A stretch of DNA of 6,027 bases from Hyphomicrobiales bacterium (GTDB lineage: Bacteria; Pseudomonadota; Alphaproteobacteria; Rhizobiales; HXMU1428-3), in assembly GCA_021775385.1 (NCBI GenBank), contig JAJFHW010000285.1, positions 1-6,027 on the forward strand. Direction: 5' to 3'. Both the position numbers and the translations under genes were made by a program. Shown in pieces: positions 1-5,474 of the stretch; position 1 is the stretch's first letter; every line of letters begins with the position of its first letter. The notes beneath the pieces are model-generated. The model was not told the origin of the DNA and ran no database searches. It was given only the letters and a program-made list of their open reading frames with translations.

Positions 1-461
1 AAAAAGCGATTAGCGAAATGCGCAGAACGGCTCTTCATGTTGAGGGACAGATTGCGGGGCAAATGGAAGCCGCACGGCATACAAGTGAAGATTTGCGCGT
101 TAATCTAGAAAAAAGCAAAGAGTTACGTGATATCGCAAAGAAGTTTTCTGAGGTTGATATTCATGCCTTGAAGTCTATGGAGACCCATTTGCATCCTGCT
201 CCTGTGACGTCTGATCAAATGGAAATTTCAAAACAATTGAAACGTCAAAAATTAGGGTTTGGTCAGGAAAGCTTTGCTCCTTCAACTTTGACAGAACCAC
301 CCACGCATCCGGGGATTGAAGGTGGGAGAGAACAAACTCTTACTCAAACGGCGTATCACGACCTTCAGCCAGTAGGTCAACAGCAAATGGGCCAACAAAT
401 GGCAGGTCAAGACGAACTCCGTTTTGTTGATCAGAATAGAAAGTCACTGGGTCATGAATAA
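1..461 (+). CDS. DUF6468-like flagellar-locus coiled-coil protein, C-terminal part (5' end outside window)
   Basis: The reading frame is open from the left edge (first full codon at position 3) to TAA at 459-461, giving 152 visible residues. An internal ATG at 18 is not a convincing start, because the frame continues upstream without a stop and no ribosome binding site precedes it. The visible part begins with a charged amphipathic helix rich in E, R, K and Q (roughly residues 1-55, including EDLRVNLEKSKELRDIAKKF). This is typical of the coiled-coil half of DUF6468 proteins, which usually have an N-terminal membrane anchor, not visible here. A disordered tail follows, rich in P, T and Q, with the glutamine/glycine cluster VGQQQMGQQMAGQ near the end. 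In alphaproteobacteria this family commonly lies between fliM and a MotE-family gene, and the next gene here fits that. Its biochemical role is unknown to me. The family call is by pattern and gene order; the tail alone is poorly conserved. Confidence 0.6.
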   Translation, partial: KAISEMRRTALHVEGQIAGQMEAARHTSEDLRVNLEKSKELRDIAKKFSEVDIHALKSMETHLHPAPVTSDQMEISKQLKRQKLGFGQESFAPSTLTEPPTHPGIEGGREQTLTQTAYHDLQPVGQQQMGQQMAGQDELRFVDQNRKSLGHE

Positions 462-1248
462 TTTTAGATTGTTACAATTGGTTGTGTTTGCTTGTACTTG
501 TTTGCTTCTTTTAAAAAGTGCTGCTTTTATTTTTGCTGATACTGGGACTGTGATTACGGGTTCGGTTGCTTTGAATGCTCAAGAGGTGCCTGCGAAAGAT
601 GCCGAGCTTTCTAAAGACAAGTCAAAGGCAGAAATGAGCTCTAAGGGTGCTGACAAAAATAAAGACCCAAAATCTGCTGAAAAAGATGCTCGTAAAAAAG
701 AGAAAAAGGCCAGCCAAAACCAAGGGCCAAAACAATTCGACCCTGAGAATGCACAAAAGACGAGAGTTAGATCTACTTCATCGGAACTTGATTTGCTAGA
801 GAGTTTGGCTCAAAGACGCAAGCAATTGAATAAACGTGAAGCTGAATTAAGCTTGAAGGAAAATTTATTACAGGCTGCTGAACGTCAGATTGATGAACGC
901 ATAAATCAACTGAAAAAGCTTGAAGCGAGAATTCAAGGAAAACTGAAAAAACAAGATGTTTTGAATGATCAGCAATACCAACGATTAGTTAAGATATACA
1001 CTTCGATGAAGCCGAAAGAGGCTGCTCGTATTTTCAATGGATTGAAAATGCCGATTTTGGTTGATTTGACGCGGTCTATGAAAGCTGCTGCTAGTTCTCA
1101 GATCTTAGCGAAGATGAATCCAGAAAAAGCGAGAGAGCTGACACTGATGCTTGTTAAAAAAGATCAGATGGTTGCTGCAAATGATACTGCAAAAACTGAT
1201 GAATTACCTTCTGTTCAAGATGATAAACCTGCTGAAAAAAATCAATAA
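454..1248 (+). CDS. MotE-family flagellar protein (membrane-anchored coiled coil with MgtE-N-like C-terminal domain)
   Basis: This is a 264-residue protein starting at ATG 454. A TTG start at 424 would add ten residues in front of the hydrophobic segment and has no ribosome binding site; a weak AGAAAG lies about ten bases before 454. Order of parts: an N-terminal hydrophobic segment (about residues 7-28) acting as anchor or signal; a low-complexity linker rich in K, A, D and S (about 48-92); a strongly heptad-like coiled coil (about 108-170, with RRKQLNKREAELSLKENLL); and a C-terminal helical domain (about 173-236) with the family pattern YTSMKPKEAARIFNGL then ILAKMNPEKARELT. MotE of Sinorhizobium is a periplasmic chaperone for the motility protein MotC, and related proteins such as epsilonproteobacterial FlgX protect stator proteins. 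The role here is inferred from that family. The start overlaps the end of the preceding gene by 8 bases, suggesting coupled translation. No terminator follows it, so read-through into the next gene is plausible. Confidence 0.82.
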   Translation: MNNFRLLQLVVFACTCLLLLKSAAFIFADTGTVITGSVALNAQEVPAKDAELSKDKSKAEMSSKGADKNKDPKSAEKDARKKEKKASQNQGPKQFDPENAQKTRVRSTSSELDLLESLAQRRKQLNKREAELSLKENLLQAAERQIDERINQLKKLEARIQGKLKKQDVLNDQQYQRLVKIYTSMKPKEAARIFNGLKMPILVDLTRSMKAAASSQILAKMNPEKARELTLMLVKKDQMVAANDTAKTDELPSVQDDKPAEKNQ

Positions 1249-1450
1249 TTTAGGTTCAATGAAGTCAAATAGCGACAAAATGATCTAATTCTCGTCGGAT
1301 CTTGCTGTTTGTGCGTTTTGTTTGCAAATTTTACCTAATTATTAAAGAGGTTTTTAAGGAAACACTGCCACACTGTTAGCTGAACTTCAGTTCGAAGAAG
1401 GCTGAATGATGCCCGATAAAGTTAAAATGCTTTATCTGCAAGGAGTGCGT
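1249..1450 (+). promoter_or_regulatory. Leader between the MotE-family gene and the giant TPR gene
   Basis: This AT-rich gap has no credible gene and no strong terminator. Just before the possible early start of the next gene lie short overlapping dyads: CTGAACTTCAG at 1380-1390 (5-base arms around one base), GAAC-TTCA-GTTC at 1382-1393 and TTCGAA at 1391-1396. They could fold as a small hairpin or form an operator. A poor sigma-70 match (TTGTTT at 1318, TATTAA at 1340) is the best promoter candidate I can see and is not persuasive. I see no sigma-54 type GG/GC pair. The last 45 bases are in frame with the downstream gene and may be coding. Confidence 0.2.
1440..1445 (+). promoter_or_regulatory. 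Strong Shine-Dalgarno site supporting the ATG at 1451
   Basis: AAGGAG sits five bases before ATG 1451 and is the best ribosome-binding match near the start of the giant gene. A second candidate, AAGAAGG at 1395-1401, lies four bases before ATG 1406 and seven before ATG 1409. Both ATGs are in the same frame, so two N-termini 14-15 residues apart are possible. I prefer 1451 because of the better match, but it is not decisive. Confidence 0.55.
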
Positions 1451-4400
1451 ATGGGTGAGTTTAAGACATTTTTAACTTCAAGGATCTTCTTGACCAGATG
1501 GCAAGGCGATTCAGAGTTTTTTAATAAATTCACCCTTGGTGCATTATCGCTTTTGCTTGTGCGCTTTTCTCAACTGTTTTCAATTCGGCTATCTAGCCTT
1601 TCTTCATCGCTTATCCATTCTCTAGTTTTTTGCATCTTTCTAACTTTTACTCATGGAAGTTTGCTGGCCGCGGGGCTGAAAGTCAAAACCGATGCTTCTG
1701 AAAAACGTGGCTATGCTCGGCTAATTTTAAACTTTGATCGGTTGCCTGCTTATGAAAGTGCTGTTGATGATACGATTTTGGTTTTTAAATTCAAAGAAGC
1801 TGTCGATCTTAATTTAGATGAGCTTATTCGAAAAATGCCAAACTATATTAGTGTTGCACGGGTCGACCCTGATGGACATGCGTTTCGATTGGCTTTTTCC
1901 GATAGTTATAAAGTGAATATCATGGAAGCGGGAAGCCAAGTTTTCATTGATATTCTTGGACGTAAGTGGAAGGGTATGCCACCTAATTTGCCTCAAGATG
2001 TTTTGCGCTCGATTGCTAAACGAGCTGCTGAAATTGAGGCGGCTAACCAAGCGCGATTATTACAGAAAAAGAAAGCTAAAGAAGTTTTTACAGCTCGCAT
2101 TCGTGTCGGAGCTTTGCCGACCTTTACGCGCCTAGTATTTGATTGGAACAAATTTGTTACTGCGAAGATGGAGCGAAAAGGTTCTTCAGTGCAGCTGACT
2201 TTTGGTGAACCCGTTAAACTTGATGTTGGCCGGGTCAAGCATGATTTACCCAAATATTTAACGAGCATCTCTTCCGTTTCTTCAGAAACTTCTACAATCG
2301 TTACCTTAAAATTACCCCCTTTATCTAATGTGCGAGGGTATCGTGAGGGTGAAGATTATGTGGTTGATATTTCCCCTTCAGATGTTGCTCTTTCAAAACA
2401 ATTGAAAAAGCTTGAAAAGAATGTGGTTGATAATGAGGGTAATGCTGTTGGGCGTGAAGATGTTCAAATTCTTTCTTCTGAAGCACCAAAGAAAATGAAT
2501 GAATTTACTGGTGAGCAAGAAACCATAAGTATGGTGCGCTCAACTTATTCGGATTTTAACCCTGATAAATTTGATCTGAGTATGTATGGCGACGATGTTG
2601 AGAGAGTTGGTTTGCCTGCTGTAAAAGCAAAGTCGGGAATGATCGTTGCTGGTGTGCAGCCTCAGTTTAAGGGACGTGAGGGAGGTAAAGTTCTCCCAAT
2701 GCTATCACCTGAGAAAAAGGCCGCTCAGAATTTTGATAATGTTTATGTAAAAGAAGCAGACGGATATACTGAAATTTCTTTTCGTTTTGAAGAAGCGGTT
2801 GCAGCAGCCGGTTTTATTCGAGGGGAAACAGTTTGGATATTATTTGATAGCTTTAAGCCGCTTGACCTTTCAGGTGTGATGAAACGGGGATCTCGCTATA
2901 TCAAAGATATTCGTAAAACGCGATTGAACAACGGTCAATTGATATTGATTAAGTTGACTGAACCTCAGTTATTTGCCTTTGAATATGACAATTTTACGTG
3001 GACGGCAAAAATTGGAGATATGGTTACAGCTAAGGCTCAATCATTACGGTTGCGCCGGAAGGTGAATGCAGAGAACAAACGTTATGTCAGTATTTCTTTG
3101 CAGCAACCAAGTCATATCTATTGGCTGAAAGATGAGACTATTGGTGATCGCATTGGTTTGGTTACCAGCTATCCACCTGTTGAACAATTAATGAAGCCGC
3201 AGGAGATGGTTGAGTTTAGTGCGTTTGGTACAGCGCAAGGCGTGGCAATTTCTCCTAAAACTGACGATGTTGAAATTCGAGTTGGTTTTCAGGAAGTGGT
3301 GATTACGCGCCATTCTGGTTTACACCTTTCTGATGATACGGTTCCAGATCAAGCAAAACGTCCAGGTAAAGCGGCTAAAAAGAAGAGCTCGACACTTGGC
3401 TTTATAAATTTTGATGATTGGCAATCTGCTGGTAATGGATCCTTTGTTGATCAGATGGGTAACTTTGAATCTCGTATAGCAGTTTCTGAAGCTGAGGAAC
3501 GTTATAAGGCGCGGCGCGATTATGCTCGGTTCTTGATTTCAAATGAATTAGCTCCTGAAGCTTTGGGGATGTTGAAGCGGTTGACATTTGAGTCTCCAGA
3601 GCGACAAAATGAGCCTGAATTGAGAGTGTTGGAGGCAGCGGCCAATGTGATGATGCGCCGACCTCAAGATGCTATATCTTCATTAGCTACGAGTGGTTTG
3701 CACAGTAATGAGCATGCGTCTTTATGGCGTGGTATGGCGAAGTTAATGCTTGAACAATGGTCTGACGCAATGCGTCAATTTCGTAATGGCCAGGATGTTA
3801 TGCGGTATTATCCTGATTTGCAGCGAGCTCGGTTTAGTTTAGCTGCTGCTAAAGCTGCCAAGAATTTACAAAATTTTGCTTTGATGAAAGAATATTTAAA
3901 AGCAGTGCCGCGTGAGAGCGGTCAAGATTCTATTGATGTTGAAGCGATGTTATTAAACGGTCAGTATCTTGCGAATATGGGAGAAACTGAGGACGCTTTG
4001 AACCTATTAAACCTTGTGGCTAATTCTGATGTTTCGCCAATTGCAGCTCAGGCGAAGGTTGATATAGTAAAACTCAATTTAGAGAATAAAAAAATCACTA
4101 TGAAGCAAGCGATCTCTGATTTAGAGGGTATGCAATTAATGTGGCGTGGTGATAGCACTGAAGTGCAGATGTTTTCAATGCTCTCAAACCTTTATGCTAA
4201 TAAAGGGGACTATCGTTTGGCGTTTGGTAATATGAAACAAGCGGTAAAAGCGTTTCCAAAAGATGATAATGCTTTGAAAATTCAAGATGAGATGGCAAAA
4301 GTTTTCAAATCTTTATTTTTGCAAAATAGAAAAACAAGATTACGTCCGATTGAAGCTTTGAGTTTGTTTTATGACTATAAAGAATTAACGCCTGTTGGTC

Positions 4401-5134
4401 GTGCAGGGGATGAAATGATCCGCATGCTTGCAGATCGCTTAATTGATGTGGATTTACTGGATCATGCAGCTGAATTGCTTGACCATCAAGTGACGAAACG
4501 GGTTCACGGTGCTGCTCGTAGTCAGGTTGCGGCAAAATTAGCTATGGTGCATCTGATGAACAGAAAACCTGTTCTCGCCTTACAAACAATTGGACGGACA
4601 CGGCAACCTAATTTACCTGACAGGGTGAAACGAGCTCGCGATGTTTTAGAAGCTCGTTCTTTGAGTGAAATGGGCCGGGTTGATGGTGCGATTGATATTC
4701 TAAATCGGATGAAGGGTGCTGAAATTGAGCGTATGAAAGCTGATGCTTATTGGAATGCGCGGCAATGGGGCAAAGCTGGCGAACAGTTGGAGAAATTACT
4801 TGGAACCAGTTGGAACCGTAGTGATGTCTTGCAACCCTATGAACGCAAAGATGTGTTAAGATCTGCTATCTCTTATTCCTTGGCTGAGGATGCATTTGCA
4901 CTTTCTCGTTTGCGCAAGAAATTTTATAATAAAATGGTGAATAGTACGGATGCGAGTGCTTTTATTGTTGTGACTAAACCGGTGAATAAAAACGGTGAGG
5001 TTTATAAAAAATTAGCCAAAGATATTGCTGCTATTAATACTCTTGATGTGTTTATGAAACAGTATCGTGATCACTATAAAGACAGCCTTTCAGCTGGACG
5101 TGTTTCTAATGGAGAAAGCGAGCAAGAGGGATAG
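1451..5134 (+). CDS. Giant exported AMIN-like/TPR protein of the flagellar locus (putative periplasmic scaffold)
   Basis: About 1227 residues from ATG 1451, or 1242 from ATG 1406. Numbering here starts at 1451. The N-terminus is unusually long: a first hydrophobic patch at about 26-38, then a signal-like segment at about 55-74 ending in HGSLLAAG, so the mature protein is probably periplasmic. Beta-rich modules with alternating hydrophobic residues follow at about 76-168 (RLILNFDRLPAYESA; ending VFIDILG), 213-307 (RLVFDWNKF; ending YVVDIS) and 430-625 (EISFRFEEAVAAAGF, VWILFDSF). Their pattern resembles AMIN-type domains, with a charged linker near 308-425. From about 685 to 1117 the protein is almost all helical hairpins of TPR type, for example WRGMAKLMLEQWSDAMRQF at 759 and the NLYANKGDYRLAF unit near 913. 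I count roughly nine or ten such hairpins. No catalytic motif is visible. Large TPR proteins at this place are usually annotated only as TPR proteins. A structural role in the flagellar motor is inferred from the neighbours and the architecture. Confidence 0.8.
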   Translation: MGEFKTFLTSRIFLTRWQGDSEFFNKFTLGALSLLLVRFSQLFSIRLSSLSSSLIHSLVFCIFLTFTHGSLLAAGLKVKTDASEKRGYARLILNFDRLPAYESAVDDTILVFKFKEAVDLNLDELIRKMPNYISVARVDPDGHAFRLAFSDSYKVNIMEAGSQVFIDILGRKWKGMPPNLPQDVLRSIAKRAAEIEAANQARLLQKKKAKEVFTARIRVGALPTFTRLVFDWNKFVTAKMERKGSSVQLTFGEPVKLDVGRVKHDLPKYLTSISSVSSETSTIVTLKLPPLSNVRGYREGEDYVVDISPSDVALSKQLKKLEKNVVDNEGNAVGREDVQILSSEAPKKMNEFTGEQETISMVRSTYSDFNPDKFDLSMYGDDVERVGLPAVKAKSGMIVAGVQPQFKGREGGKVLPMLSPEKKAAQNFDNVYVKEADGYTEISFRFEEAVAAAGFIRGETVWILFDSFKPLDLSGVMKRGSRYIKDIRKTRLNNGQLILIKLTEPQLFAFEYDNFTWTAKIGDMVTAKAQSLRLRRKVNAENKRYVSISLQQPSHIYWLKDETIGDRIGLVTSYPPVEQLMKPQEMVEFSAFGTAQGVAISPKTDDVEIRVGFQEVVITRHSGLHLSDDTVPDQAKRPGKAAKKKSSTLGFINFDDWQSAGNGSFVDQMGNFESRIAVSEAEERYKARRDYARFLISNELAPEALGMLKRLTFESPERQNEPELRVLEAAANVMMRRPQDAISSLATSGLHSNEHASLWRGMAKLMLEQWSDAMRQFRNGQDVMRYYPDLQRARFSLAAAKAAKNLQNFALMKEYLKAVPRESGQDSIDVEAMLLNGQYLANMGETEDALNLLNLVANSDVSPIAAQAKVDIVKLNLENKKITMKQAISDLEGMQLMWRGDSTEVQMFSMLSNLYANKGDYRLAFGNMKQAVKAFPKDDNALKIQDEMAKVFKSLFLQNRKTRLRPIEALSLFYDYKELTPVGRAGDEMIRMLADRLIDVDLLDHAAELLDHQVTKRVHGAARSQVAAKLAMVHLMNRKPVLALQTIGRTRQPNLPDRVKRARDVLEARSLSEMGRVDGAIDILNRMKGAEIERMKADAYWNARQWGKAGEQLEKLLGTSWNRSDVLQPYERKDVLRSAISYSLAEDAFALSRLRKKFYNKMVNSTDASAFIVVTKPVNKNGEVYKKLAKDIAAINTLDVFMKQYRDHYKDSLSAGRVSNGESEQEG

Positions 5135-5158
5135 AATTTTTACTCTTTTTGTCCACGC

Positions 5159-5226
5159 GGGCTATTCCGTTGCTTCGCAGCGGGCCCTCCGTTGGGCGGC
5201 GCTAGGCACCGGGCAGCAAAGCTGCC
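5159..5226. repeat. GC-rich multi-hairpin block, possible REP/MITE-like palindromic element
   Basis: Two solid hairpins lie close together. The first has arms CCGTTGC (5167-5173) and GCAGCGG (5177-5183) around TTC: seven pairs including one G-T. It is extended by GGGC (5159-5162) with GCCC (5184-5187), leaving a TATT bulge. The second has arms GGCAGC (5212-5217) and GCTGCC (5221-5226) around AAA. Between them are GGGCGGC and a second CCGTTG. The compact, GC-rich, dyad-rich form in an AT-richer intergenic setting is what interspersed palindromic repeats look like. A structured 3' RNA end for the giant gene is the alternative. Copy number in the genome cannot be seen from one window. Confidence 0.45.
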
Positions 5227-5229
5227 ATG
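5219..5229 (+). repeat. 11-base direct repeat, copy 1
   Basis: AAGCTGCCATG forms the right arm of the 5212-5226 hairpin plus a few bases, and recurs exactly at 5398-5408. Both copies are followed by CCC (after one T in this copy). An exact 11-base match within 340 bases is unlikely by chance, though composition bias softens that. Confidence 0.5.
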
Positions 5230-5232
5230 TCC

Positions 5233-5263
5233 CTTAGCCAGAAGAAGGCTAAGCTCCTTCTTC
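5233..5263. promoter_or_regulatory. Two mutually exclusive hairpins sharing one arm
   Basis: Hairpin A pairs CTTAGCC (5233-5239) with GGCTAAG (5247-5253) around a 7-base loop. Hairpin B pairs GAAGAAGG (5241-5248) with CCTTCTTC (5256-5263) around another 7-base loop. Both are perfect, but B uses the loop and part of the right arm of A, so only one can form at a time. This is the geometry of attenuator or switch RNAs, but no gene follows on the plus strand. On the minus strand it lies downstream of the carbamoyltransferase stop. A T-rich stretch begins about 10 bases after B, too far for a classical terminator. The structure is seen; the function is unknown. Confidence 0.4.
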
Positions 5264-5328
5264 ATATGGTGATTTTGAGTTTTGTTTTCTCTCACGACTA
5301 TTCTACCGCTTAGGCATTGGGTTTCCGA

Positions 5329-5336
5329 GGGGGGGG
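5329..5336. repeat. Homopolymer run of eight G
   Basis: Eight consecutive G occur in an otherwise AT-rich non-coding stretch, flanked by GA and AG. Such runs are prone to slipped-strand length change and to sequencing error. No open reading frame that matters crosses it and no promoter spacing is evident, so phase variation is not supported. Confidence 0.6.
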
Positions 5337-5397
5337 AGTTTTTCTTGTGATCAAGCTTTTGCGTATGCACTCCGCTCGGGCTTATATTGTGAACCTC

Positions 5398-5408
5398 AAG
5401 CTGCCATG
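5398..5408 (+). repeat. 11-base direct repeat, copy 2
   Basis: AAGCTGCCATG repeats 5219-5229 exactly, but here it lacks the upstream GGCAGC arm, so no matching hairpin forms. Its last bases overlap the left arm of the terminator-like hairpin. It may be a remnant of a second, decayed copy of the GC-rich element. Confidence 0.45.
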
Positions 5409-5436
5409 CCCTGATTACGTAAGGGCGTCACTTTTT
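5406..5436 (+). terminator. Candidate intrinsic terminator for plus-strand transcription
   Basis: ATGCCCT (5406-5412) pairs with AGGGCGT (5422-5428) around a 9-base loop: seven pairs including one G-T. Five T at 5432-5436 follow three bases later, and then CTT. It is the best hairpin plus T-run in the interval and would stop transcripts from the giant gene before they run antisense into the carbamoyltransferase. The gap before the T-run and the large loop make it moderate. I see no equivalent for the minus strand. Confidence 0.4.
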
Positions 5437-5474
5437 CTTCGTATATGCACTATTCTGTTAAATTCTTCTAACGA

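Larger units (their letters stand above)
5135..5474. other. Non-coding interval between convergent genes
   Basis: These 340 bases separate the stop of the giant TPR gene from the stop of the minus-strand carbamoyltransferase. Short open frames on either strand here have no ribosome binding site and no protein-like character, so I treat the stretch as non-coding. Base composition changes sharply: 5151-5230 has 55 G or C in 80, against the low 40s percent in the adjoining genes, and the rest returns to AT-rich. Structured elements inside it are listed separately. A recognisable gene remnant was not found. Confidence 0.7.

Noticed and set aside
1259..1288. Nine-codon mini-ORF (ATG to TAA) after the MotE-family gene
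   Set aside because: No ribosome binding site and too short to distinguish from chance; no attenuator-like codon run.
1311..1326. Possible sigma-54 promoter ending in TTGCA before the giant gene
   Set aside because: The GG element at the required distance is missing; only the TTGCA half matches.
1814..2268. Minus-strand and alternative-frame open frames inside the giant gene
   Set aside because: They lie in the shadow of a long frame with clear domain architecture and show no ribosome binding site or protein-like pattern.
5124..5150. AAGAG/CTCTT inverted repeat with a T-run right after the giant gene, as a terminator
   Set aside because: Only five pairs, mostly weak, around a 14-base loop; too unstable. 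The hairpin at 5406-5428 is better.
5191..5197. GTTGGGC, which fits the integron attC core pattern GTTRRRY
   Set aside because: No matching RYYYAAC partner at a suitable distance, no second attC and no integrase or cassette layout; a 7-base degenerate match is expected by chance.
5140..5370. Minus-strand open frame of 76 codons over the spacer
   Set aside because: It simply translates the GC-rich hairpin block, has no ribosome binding site and reads as low-complexity P/A/K/R-rich sequence without domain character. Such frames are often spurious products of repeats.
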